DNA of 64,000 bases, from positions 62,001 to 126,000 of the forward strand of contig NZ_JBELOK010000009.1 of the NCBI RefSeq assembly GCF_040276085.1. Reading direction: 5' to 3'. The translations under genes were made by a program, and so were the position numbers. This DNA is from Castellaniella sp040276085 (GTDB lineage Bacteria; Pseudomonadota; Gammaproteobacteria; Burkholderiales; Burkholderiaceae_B). The notes beneath the pieces are model-generated. The model searched no databases, was not told the origin of the DNA, and saw only the letters and a program-made list of their open reading frames with translations. Positions 15,773 to 23,757 of this stretch are shown here, one piece after another. How positions within the stretch are numbered: position 1 is the stretch's first letter; the number at the start of each line of letters is the position of its first letter.

Positions 15773-17599
15773 TTACACTTCCTTATTGTGGGAATGGGGT
15801 GTCTCTGTCTCGCTCTTGTCGAGCCATGACCCGCCATAGAGCCCCTCGAACACCTTCTCGAAGACGCTGTCGCGAGTCGTGCCAACCTGCGTCAGTGTCG
15901 AGGCGATCGAGTCGCTCACCAATGTCTCCCATTGCCGGTAGGGGCTGCTGCTATCGACCGGCGTTGGTGTGGTCTCCACCCTCTCGGCCAGCCACTTCAC
16001 GCCGCCCATCCAGGGCGCGAAGCGTTCCGAGAACATCAGCCGGCTGGTCCGTGCCGGATGCAGCTGACGCAGCATTTTGGCCGACCAGGGGGTGGTGGCC
16101 AGCCGCACCCAGGGTCCGACGAAGGTCTCGTAGAGGGCCACGTTGCGCGCGGAGAGGGCTTTTACCTGCTTGAACGCCGCCGTCTGGTCAGCGTAATCCA
16201 GGTCTTCCACTCGACGCTCCTCGAAACGCACCTGGAACTCGGGCTTGTGGCAGTCCGGGTCGCCAGTGGGATTGTCGATCTTCATCTCGTAGAGCCCCGG
16301 GGCAAGCTCATTGAGGTCGCCGACACTCTCGAGGATCGCCCGGTGCTCCAATCGTGCGACCTTGGCGGACACGAAGATTCCCAGATGGCCCACGTGCGGG
16401 TTGAGCAGATAGACGATGCGCTGATCGGCGGCCTTGAGCGCCTCGGTGCTCGGATACACCGCCGGGATCCAGTTGAGCGCCTGGTGCGGCGGGGTGATGT
16501 TGTCGCCGCTGGAGGCGAAGATCACCAGCGGGTTGCGGATGCGCTTGAGGTCGACGGTACAACCGGAGCAGATTTCAAACTCGCCACGCTCGATCTCGTT
16601 ACCGATGAAGAGGTTTTCGACAATGGCAACGATCTCTTCCTTGCTCAGGCTATAGAAGCCGGTCCACCAGCGCTCAAAATCCAGAAAGCGCTCGCGCTGG
16701 CCATCGATGTCGGCAAATAACTGGTAATCCTTCTGCCACAAGGTATTTGCGGGCTTGAGGGATTCGAAGTTGGCCGCCAGATGGGCGCCGTCAAAACGCC
16801 CGTCCCCCAGGTCCGCCAGCAGGTGCGTCATCCAGGCGCCACCCAGCAGTCCGCCGGCCAGGCGCATGGGATTGACCCCGGATTCGCCAGACCAGTAAGA
16901 CAGCGGTGAGCCGTTCAGTACCGCCGGTCCGACCAGACCTACGCAATCAGCCGAGAGCAGCGCAATGGCCCAGCCCGCCTGACAGTTGCCGTAGAGCACC
17001 GGTGGCTTGCCTGGATACCGCTCGGCCAGCGTCTCGACGAAGCGTCGCAGGACATGCAGTACGTCTTCCAGCGTCTGCCCGGGCATGGGCTCCGGAAAGA
17101 AGATCACGAAGTAGACCGGGTGCCCCTCGTGCAGCGCCATGCCCACTTCGGAGTCTTGTTTGAAACCGCCGATGCCCGGGCCATGACCGGCGCGCGGGTC
17201 GACGATCATCACCGGCGGCTTGGTCTCGTCAAGGCAGTCTTCCAGACAGTCTTCGCCGACCCGGGTGATACGCAGCAAGGCATAGTTGGCGGGGCGCTCC
17301 AGTCGGCGGCCGTCCAGAATCATCTCATAGTCGAAGTCGAGCAGTGGCGGCATGCCGGCCTGCTCATGCTCGAGCATGTTGTCGGCACGCTGGCGCAGCG
17401 TATCCAGGTAGCGCAGGCCGCGCCGCCACAGGTCGGCCTGGTAGGCGAGTAGTTCCGCTGCGGGATTGCTTGGAATGGTGGTGTGGTCGAGCTCACGGGC
17501 AGTCTTCTGGTCGGCCGCCGTCTGGGAGGAAGCGGGTTGACGCTCGCGAGGAGCTTTACGCACCGCAGGGGTTTTGACTGTCGATGGTTTGGCATTCAT
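15773..17599 (-). CDS. DUF3141 family protein (PHA-synthase-like alpha/beta hydrolase fold)
   Basis: 608 residues with a basic N-terminal extension. The alpha/beta-hydrolase nucleophile elbow is seen as LYGNCQAGWAIALLS (Cys in place of Ser, as in PHA synthases), with IFASSGDNITPPHQALNW (Asp) and NPHVGHLGIFVS (His) downstream. The family is uncharacterised; the Cys nucleophile suggests thioester (acyl-CoA) chemistry. Its place in front of ackA and pta is a recurrent one (from memory) and hints at a role in acyl-CoA or polyhydroxyalkanoate turnover under stress. Confidence 0.82.
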   Translation of the reverse strand: MNAKPSTVKTPAVRKAPRERQPASSQTAADQKTARELDHTTIPSNPAAELLAYQADLWRRGLRYLDTLRQRADNMLEHEQAGMPPLLDFDYEMILDGRRLERPANYALLRITRVGEDCLEDCLDETKPPVMIVDPRAGHGPGIGGFKQDSEVGMALHEGHPVYFVIFFPEPMPGQTLEDVLHVLRRFVETLAERYPGKPPVLYGNCQAGWAIALLSADCVGLVGPAVLNGSPLSYWSGESGVNPMRLAGGLLGGAWMTHLLADLGDGRFDGAHLAANFESLKPANTLWQKDYQLFADIDGQRERFLDFERWWTGFYSLSKEEIVAIVENLFIGNEIERGEFEICSGCTVDLKRIRNPLVIFASSGDNITPPHQALNWIPAVYPSTEALKAADQRIVYLLNPHVGHLGIFVSAKVARLEHRAILESVGDLNELAPGLYEMKIDNPTGDPDCHKPEFQVRFEERRVEDLDYADQTAAFKQVKALSARNVALYETFVGPWVRLATTPWSAKMLRQLHPARTSRLMFSERFAPWMGGVKWLAERVETTPTPVDSSSPYRQWETLVSDSIASTLTQVGTTRDSVFEKVFEGLYGGSWLDKSETETPHSHNKEV

Positions 17600-17649
17600 T
17601 GTGGCTTACCTCGCGGTGTGCAAATCTGATTTAATCAAGGTGGCCTGGA

Positions 17650-20082
17650 TCAAATCTTCTCGCTGCGCAGGCGCAGCGCATTCAAGACCACCGACAGCGA
17701 GGAGGCGGTCATCGCAAAGGCGGCAAACATGGGTCCGATCAGGATGCCGAAGAACGGATAGAGGATCCCGGCGGCGATCGGCACGCCCGCGCCGTTATAG
17801 ATCAGTGCAAAGAACAGGTTCTGCCTGATGTTGCGCATGGTGGCCAGCGCCAGCTTGCGGGCGCGCACGATGCCATCGAGATTGCCCTTGACCAGGGTGA
17901 AACCCGCGCTTTCGATCGCCACGTCGGCGCCGGTGCCCATGGCAATGCCGACGTCGGCCTGCGCCAGTGCCGGGGCATCGTTGACCCCGTCGCCCGCCAT
18001 CGCCACCCTGCGGCCTTTGGCCTGCAGCTCGCGGATGATGCGCGCCTTGTCCTCGGGCAGCACGTCGGCGCGGATTTCATCGATCCCCAGGCGCGCGGCT
18101 ACCGCCTTCGCGGTGCGCTCGTTGTCGCCCGTGGCCATGATGATGCGAAAACCCAGTTTGTGCAGTGCCTTGAGGGCATCGGGCGTGGTTTCTTTCACCG
18201 GGTCGGCGACGCTGACCAGCCCGGCGATGGCGCCGTCGAGTACCACGAACATGACCGTCTCGCCCTCGTCGCGGCGCGCGTTGGCGACAGCGGCCAGTGG
18301 GCCGCCATCGAGGCCCAGCTCGGCCATCAGCCTGGCATTGCCGAGCGCCACCTGGTGGCCATCGACCACACCTTTGACGCCCATGCCGGTCACGGCCTCG
18401 AAATCATCGGCCTTGCCCAATTCGACTCCGCGCTCCTCGGCGCCGGCGACGATGGCGGCGGCCAGCGGGTGCTCGGATCCTATTTCCAGCGTCGCCGCCA
18501 GCCGCAGCACCTCGGCCTCGTCGTGCCCGGCTTCGGGCAGCACGGCGACGAGCTTGGGCTTGCCTTCGGTCAGGGTGCCGGTCTTGTCGACAATCAGCGT
18601 GTCGACCTTGGCGAAGCGCTCCAGCGCCTCGGCGTTCTTGATCAGCACCCCCAGCTGCGCGCCGCGCCCGGTGGCCGTCATGATCGACATCGGCGTGGCG
18701 AGCCCCAGTGCGCAGGGGCAGGCGATGATCAGCACCGCCACCGCCGAGACCAGCGCGTAGGCCAATGCCGGCACCGGCCCCCAGATCGCCCAGGCGATGA
18801 AGGACAAGATCGCAACGCCAATGACCGCGGGGACGAACCAGCCCGCCACTTTATCGGCAAACTTCTGGATTGGCGCGCGTGAGCGCTGGGCGTTGGCCAC
18901 CATCTCGACGATCTGGCTGAGCGTGGTATCGGCACCGACCCGGGTGGCTTGCATGATGAGGCTGCCGGTGCCGTTGAGGGTGGCACCGGTGACCTTGTCG
19001 TCCTTGGTTTTTTCCACCGGGATTGGCTCACCGGAGATCATCGATTCGTCGATGGCAGAACGGCCCTCGAGCACCACGCCGTCCACCGGCACCTTGTCGC
19101 CGGGGCGCACGCGCAGGTGATCGCCCACCCGCACGGCTTCCAGGGGGATTTCTTCCTCGGTACCGTCAGGGCGGATCACCCGGGCGGTCTTGGCGGCCAT
19201 GTCCAGTAGCGCACGGATCGCCTTGCCGGTGCCTTCACGGGCACGAAGCTCCATGACTTGGCCAAGCAGCACCAGGGCAACGATGACTGCCGCGGCCTCG
19301 AAATAGATTCCGACCTGGCCGCTTACGGGGTCGCGAAAGCCTTCCGGGAAGATGCCCGGCACCAGCACCGCGACGATCGAGAAGAGATAGGCCGCGGCGA
19401 CCCCCATGCCGATCAGGCTGAACATGTTGAGGTTCATGGTGCGAAACGAATTCCAGCCGCGCACGAAAAATGGCCAGCCCGACCACAGGATCACCGGGGT
19501 GCTGAACACGAGCTCGATCCACATCGAGGTTCGTTCACCGAAGAAGTCGCGAATCGCCGTGAGGCCCAGATAAGGAGCCATCGCCAGCACTAGCACCGGG
19601 ATCGTGAGGACGGCCGCGACCCAGAAGCGGCGGGTGAAATCCACCAGTTCGGGATTGGGCCCCTCGTCGCCGGCCGCGGCGGATTCCAGCTCCAGGCCCA
19701 TGCCACACAGGGGACAGGCGCCGTGCGTGGTCTGCCGCACCTCGGGGTGCATCGGGCAGGTGTAGACCGCACCGACATAGCCGGCGGGCACCTGGTCGTA
19801 CTGGCCGCCGCGAACCGGCGCAGCGGTTTCATGGCCGGCTTGATGGGCGTGCCCGTGCCCGTGACCATGGCCATGACCCTTGTCATGGCGGGACTGCGCC
19901 TGTGGCTCGCCGCTTTGCACGGGCACCAGGTGCATGCCGCACTTCGGACAGTCACCGGGCTGATCGGAGATCACCTCGGGGTGCATCGGGCAGGTGTATT
20001 GGGTAGAGGTGGTGTATTGGGCAGCCCCTTGTTTACCGTGCTGCGCGTGTTCGGGTCGTTTTATGGGCTGCTGCTGAGTCAT
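17650..20082 (-). CDS. copA: copper/silver-translocating P1B-type ATPase
   Basis: 810 residues from the ATG at 20082. It pumps Cu(I) or Ag(I) across the inner membrane. In place of HMA domains it has two heavy-metal-binding YTCPMHPEV modules (about residues 28-58 and 112-142) separated by a linker with a GHGHGHGHGHAH run. The core shows eight helices, the CPC motif IACPCALGLATP, the phosphorylation site DKTGTLTEG, the SEHPLA motif and the GDGVNDAPAL hinge. This layout resembles SilP/CopB types. The frame upstream to 20226 crosses the promoter region and is not used. Cassette C drives it. Confidence 0.93.
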   Translation of the reverse strand: MTQQQPIKRPEHAQHGKQGAAQYTTSTQYTCPMHPEVISDQPGDCPKCGMHLVPVQSGEPQAQSRHDKGHGHGHGHGHAHQAGHETAAPVRGGQYDQVPAGYVGAVYTCPMHPEVRQTTHGACPLCGMGLELESAAAGDEGPNPELVDFTRRFWVAAVLTIPVLVLAMAPYLGLTAIRDFFGERTSMWIELVFSTPVILWSGWPFFVRGWNSFRTMNLNMFSLIGMGVAAAYLFSIVAVLVPGIFPEGFRDPVSGQVGIYFEAAAVIVALVLLGQVMELRAREGTGKAIRALLDMAAKTARVIRPDGTEEEIPLEAVRVGDHLRVRPGDKVPVDGVVLEGRSAIDESMISGEPIPVEKTKDDKVTGATLNGTGSLIMQATRVGADTTLSQIVEMVANAQRSRAPIQKFADKVAGWFVPAVIGVAILSFIAWAIWGPVPALAYALVSAVAVLIIACPCALGLATPMSIMTATGRGAQLGVLIKNAEALERFAKVDTLIVDKTGTLTEGKPKLVAVLPEAGHDEAEVLRLAATLEIGSEHPLAAAIVAGAEERGVELGKADDFEAVTGMGVKGVVDGHQVALGNARLMAELGLDGGPLAAVANARRDEGETVMFVVLDGAIAGLVSVADPVKETTPDALKALHKLGFRIIMATGDNERTAKAVAARLGIDEIRADVLPEDKARIIRELQAKGRRVAMAGDGVNDAPALAQADVGIAMGTGADVAIESAGFTLVKGNLDGIVRARKLALATMRNIRQNLFFALIYNGAGVPIAAGILYPFFGILIGPMFAAFAMTASSLSVVLNALRLRSEKI

Positions 20083-20207
20083 GGAGTCGTCTCCGTTACT
20101 GTGGGTAAGGCGGTGGCACGTACGGTCCTGTTTCGCGTAACCAATATTGCGTTGCCGTCTACACAAAAATCGTTGATGCATAAGATCACGCTGGCGCCTG
20201 GCATTGG

Positions 20208-20310
20208 GCGCTAATAAGCAACCCACGCAGCTATTGCATTGATATATAAGAGTCTAGCGAGGTGTTCATGTCAATCAGATGACACCATCATGACAATTCT
20301 GTAATGTCAT
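20208..20310 (-). promoter_or_regulatory. promoter cassette C with CusR-like operator (20290-20305)
   Basis: The operator ATGACAATTCTGTAAT is followed on the minus strand by TTGACA (a -35-like hexamer) and, 19 bp further, TTATAT. Similarity to cassette A continues for some 30 bp beyond the operator on the distal side. It is about 150 bp from the ATPase start. Confidence 0.7.
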
Positions 20311-20425
20311 GGTGGCGCAAGCTTGGTTGGTGCATCGTGACCGGTGACCGTCAGTGAGCCGAGACCCCATGATTTGATGACTCGTCTGGGCTGCCTTTGC
20401 GATTGATGCTCTTGCCCTGGCCGTG

Positions 20426-20926
20426 TCATCGCAGTACCGCTGGTTCATCGGGCAACTCGTTTGCGTATTGGCCACTGGCCGGGAAGTGTGTTACCAAGTG
20501 TTGTGTCACCATCCGGATACCATCCACCACACCACTTTCGAACTCGAATTGTTTGAAGGCGGATTCCATCTGACGGCACACCGCATTCCATTCGCCCTGG
20601 CTGACCTTCTCGTGAATGCCCCGGTCCGCCACGATCTCTACCGCGTGATCGGCGAGCAGCAGGTAGATCAACAAGCCGTTATTGTGTTGGGTGTCCCACA
20701 CCCGAAGCTGCGAGAACAGCTCGATTGCCCGTTCACGGGCCGACTGTGCGTGCAACAGCGCGCGAAACTCCAGCGAACCCTCGATCGCGATGCGGATCTC
20801 GCCGTCGTGCCTGGCCTCGCTATCCTTGATCGCCCGCTCGATCGCCACCATTGCACTGCGGGGGAAGCACCGCTGGACATACCAGTCGGTTGTCAGCAGG
20901 TGACACACGATGCGCGGGCTCTTCAT
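20426..20926 (-). CDS. TPM-domain protein, cytoplasmic
   Basis: 166 residues from the ATG at 20926, 2 bp after the stop of the next TPM gene. No signal peptide. The TPM fold is seen in AIKDSEARHDGEIRIAIEG, ELFSQLRVWDTQHNNGLLIYLLLADHAVEIVADRGIHEKV and the terminal helix. TPM proteins occur in pairs with LemA and are linked to membrane-protein maintenance; the enzymatic activity often annotated (phosphatase) is not well established. It is last gene of the lemA-TPM-TPM group. Confidence 0.85.
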   Translation of the reverse strand: MKSPRIVCHLLTTDWYVQRCFPRSAMVAIERAIKDSEARHDGEIRIAIEGSLEFRALLHAQSARERAIELFSQLRVWDTQHNNGLLIYLLLADHAVEIVADRGIHEKVSQGEWNAVCRQMESAFKQFEFESGVVDGIRMVTQHLVTHFPASGQYANELPDEPAVLR

Positions 20927-20928
20927 GG

Positions 20929-21786
20929 TCACCACCTGCCCGAGGCGCCACCGCCACCGAAGCCACCACCACCGCCGCGAAAGCCGCCGCCACGATGACC
21001 ACGGCCGCCGCGGTATAGACCCCCCAACCCGTGCAAGGCCCGGCCGCCACCCATCAAGGTGAACAGCAGCGCCGCGATGGCCGAAAAAAGCGCGATCGAT
21101 AGCGCACCGACCATGAGCCATGCCACCGCGCCCACCACACCGCCCGTGACGACAGCACCCGGTACCCTACCTATCGTCGAGCGCAGCAGACCGCCCAGGG
21201 CGAGGGCCACGATGAAGAGAACAGGGCCGTAGCGCTGGATGTCACCCTGGGGGGCAGGGCCCCTGTCTTCTGGCGCTGGCAAGGCCTCGCCGTCGACAGT
21301 GCGGATAATCTGCCCAACCCCGGCGGCGATGCCGCCGTAGAAGTCCTGCTGCCTGAATCGGGGCAGGATGAGCTCGCTGATAATGCGCCCGGAGGTGAGA
21401 TCAGTGAGTGCGCCTTCCAGACCATAGCCGACCTCGATGCGCACTGTGCGGTCGTCTTTGGCCACCACAAGAATCGCGCCGTCGTCGACTTTTGCGCGTC
21501 CCGGTTTCCATTGCTCGGCAACACGCAACGAGAACTGCTCGATCTGCTCGGGTGCAGTCGATGCGACGATCAGCACCGCGATTTGTGTGCCTTTCCTGGC
21601 CTCGAAGTCGGTCAGCGCCTGCTCCAGCGTGGCCTTCTGCTCAGTGTCCAGGGTCTTGGTCTGGTCGATGACGTGCCCCGTCAATGGGGGCACGGGCACT
21701 TGCGCTATGGCAAGCGCGCTCCAGACGAGCGAACTGGCCAGCAGCAGGGCGCCGACAATCCGGCCTACCGTCTCGCCAATGGTCAC
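20929..21786 (-). CDS. exported TPM-domain protein with Gly-rich membrane tail (YgcG type)
   Basis: 285 residues. An N-terminal signal peptide (about residues 1-29) precedes a periplasmic TPM domain (LTGHVIDQTKTLDTEQKATL to ILPRFRQQDFYGGIAAGV). Two membrane helices follow (about 190-245), and the tail is Gly-rich (GHRGGGFRGGGGGFGGGGA). This is the standard layout of YgcG proteins. The ATG overlaps the lemA stop as ATGA. Confidence 0.88.
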   Translation of the reverse strand: MTIGETVGRIVGALLLASSLVWSALAIAQVPVPPLTGHVIDQTKTLDTEQKATLEQALTDFEARKGTQIAVLIVASTAPEQIEQFSLRVAEQWKPGRAKVDDGAILVVAKDDRTVRIEVGYGLEGALTDLTSGRIISELILPRFRQQDFYGGIAAGVGQIIRTVDGEALPAPEDRGPAPQGDIQRYGPVLFIVALALGGLLRSTIGRVPGAVVTGGVVGAVAWLMVGALSIALFSAIAALLFTLMGGGRALHGLGGLYRGGRGHRGGGFRGGGGGFGGGGASGRW

Positions 21787-22415
21787 CGCACCGCCCCGGA
21801 CGTTGCCGGTATCGCACCGCCGACCGGTTTCTCAAAGCTGACGTTGGGTGGCTTTGCTATTTCCTTCTCGTTTTCGACAGTGAAGTTGGGCTTTTCCTTG
21901 TAGCCAAACAACATTGCAGTCAGATTGGAAGGAAAGGTTCGTACCGTCACGTTGTAGTCTTGCACGGACTTGATATAACGGTTGCGCGCTACGGTGATGC
22001 GGTTCTCGGTGCCTTCCAACTGTGCCGACAGGTCGCGGAATCCCTGGTTGCTCCGCAGGGCCGGGTAGTTCTCGGAGACAGCCATGAGCCGCGACAAGGC
22101 GCCCGTCAGCTGGCCTTGCGCCTGCTGGAATTTCTGGAACGCTTCGGGGTTGTTGAGCAGCTCGGCAGTCGCCTGAATCGAGGTGGCCCTTGAGCGTGCC
22201 TCGATCACTTGCGTCAATGTGCTCTGTTCGAAATTTGCCTCGCCCTTGACCGTGTTCACCAGGTTGGGGATCAGGTCCGCGCGGCGCTGATACTGATTGA
22301 CCACTTCTGACCAACTCGCCTTGACTTGCTCGTCTGAACTCTGGAATGTGTTGTAGCCGCAGCCGGCCAGGCTCAGAGCCAGTATCGCCGCAAAAATGGC
22401 CTTCAGTATCCGCAT
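21783..22415 (-). CDS. lemA: LemA-family lipoprotein
   Basis: 210 residues. The signal ends in the lipobox LSLAGC (Cys near residue 19). The LemA helical core is clear: QVKASWSEVVNQYQRRADLIPNLVNTV is the family start, and TFPSNLTAMLFGYKEKPNF the conserved end. LemA and TPM partners form a conserved operon of unclear function in envelope homeostasis. Here it sits just behind a beta-propeller gene preceded by copper-type operator D, so metal control is likely (inference). Confidence 0.9.
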   Translation of the reverse strand: MRILKAIFAAILALSLAGCGYNTFQSSDEQVKASWSEVVNQYQRRADLIPNLVNTVKGEANFEQSTLTQVIEARSRATSIQATAELLNNPEAFQKFQQAQGQLTGALSRLMAVSENYPALRSNQGFRDLSAQLEGTENRITVARNRYIKSVQDYNVTVRTFPSNLTAMLFGYKEKPNFTVENEKEIAKPPNVSFEKPVGGAIPATSGAVR

Positions 22416-22451
22416 GTTCGGGTCTCCATGTGAGAGAGCTGGGAATGGGGC

Positions 22452-23519
22452 TTACGGGATGGACCGATAGGTAATGCCGTTGGGATTGGGCCCCACCCGG
22501 TATGTGGCGACAACCTCCTGTGTGCTGGTGTCTATCGCGCTGACCGTGTCGTCCTGATTGTTTGTGACAAAGACAAAGCCCCCCTCACTGCTGGCGACAA
22601 CCCCATGGGCGCCCATGCCCGTGGTCACCGTGGCTTGAACGCTTTGACTTTTCACATCAATGACAGAGACCGTGTTGTCGGGCTCGCTCTCGCTGCCCTG
22701 ATTGGCGACGTAAACCTTGCTGCCATCCGCGGTTGTGTATAGCTGGATGGGATTGCGGCCAACCTTTATGCGATTGAGCACCTGTCTGGTGACGGTGTCG
22801 ATGATCGCCACACTATTTTCATCCCGCAGCGATACATAGACCTGTGCTCCATCAGGCGTAAAGGCAACTTGAACCGGGGCCTTGCCAACAGGGATGCGTG
22901 CGGATTCTTTGAGATTTTGGGTATTTATGACGGATACGTTGTTATCGGTGACGTTGGCGACATACAGTTCTTGCCCATTGGGGCTCAGACGCAAGCCGTG
23001 AGGAAACGCTCCGGTGGGAATCTCGGCGATGATTTTCTTGTGCTGAATGTCAACGACCGAGACCTGATTGGCCTCGGAGTTGGTGATATAGGCACGATCA
23101 CCCTTTTCGCTTGTCACAACATGGGCAGGGTGACCGCCTGAAGGCAGCGTCGCCAATGTCTTGTCGATCTGGCCGGCATCGATCAATAGTAATTTGGCGT
23201 CGTTACCATCTTCAGAACTGGCGTGCGTATCGGTCTTCTCACCAGCTTGGTCATTGCCCATACCGTGCCCGGCCATACCGGTCATCGCCGGCATGCCAAC
23301 GGCAAGAACCGTCTTTCCATCAGGGGAGATCTGGACATTATGCGGGATGACGGATACCTTCGCCGTGTGTACGGCGCCGGTACGCAAGGTGATCTCGCTC
23401 ACGGAGCCGTCGCCTTCATTGGCGCTGTACACAACGCCGTTCGGTAGCGTTGCCGCCTGGACCGCCCCGGCAGCCAGCGTGAGGGCAATCGAAGCAAGAA
23501 GAGGGTGTATTTGAAGCAT
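22452..23519 (-). CDS. secreted YVTN-type beta-propeller protein
   Basis: 355 residues with a signal peptide (cleaved near VQAATLP, residue 22). At least six 40-residue YVTN-like repeats are visible (DGSVSEI, NQVSVVDI, DNNVSVINT, ENSVAIIDT, DNTVSVIDV, DDTVSAIDT). Between repeats one and two an insert rich in Met and His (AMTGMAGHGMGND ... DTHAS) could bind copper. The function is unknown; such proteins recur in copper islands. Operator D lies about 115 bp upstream. Confidence 0.85.
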   Translation of the reverse strand: MLQIHPLLASIALTLAAGAVQAATLPNGVVYSANEGDGSVSEITLRTGAVHTAKVSVIPHNVQISPDGKTVLAVGMPAMTGMAGHGMGNDQAGEKTDTHASSEDGNDAKLLLIDAGQIDKTLATLPSGGHPAHVVTSEKGDRAYITNSEANQVSVVDIQHKKIIAEIPTGAFPHGLRLSPNGQELYVANVTDNNVSVINTQNLKESARIPVGKAPVQVAFTPDGAQVYVSLRDENSVAIIDTVTRQVLNRIKVGRNPIQLYTTADGSKVYVANQGSESEPDNTVSVIDVKSQSVQATVTTGMGAHGVVASSEGGFVFVTNNQDDTVSAIDTSTQEVVATYRVGPNPNGITYRSIP

Positions 23520-23634
23520 TGTCGGATCTCCGGTTCGAAACGGTTGTAACCATTGAAAGTCATGTCATTGAAAGCAGCAGTGCTGCCCATCGATCACTGT
23601 ATCGATCCATCCCTGACGGATTGATGACGCGCTA

Positions 23635-23650
23635 ATTACAATCTTGTAAT
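23635..23650 (-). promoter_or_regulatory. CusR-like operator D
   Basis: ATTACAATCTTGTAAT: both 7-base arms, ATTACAA and TTGTAAT, are perfect with two bases between them. It sits 116 bp before the beta-propeller start. The 80-bp cassette of A-C is absent here. Confidence 0.7.
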
Positions 23651-23757
23651 GTGGCGCGATTCACGTGTTTTATCGACATGCGAGGCGTCCCGGCGCCGGG
23701 CAGACTGCCCGATGCGCAAGGGTTACGGCACAATGCGACGGTTCTGGAAGAACCCAA

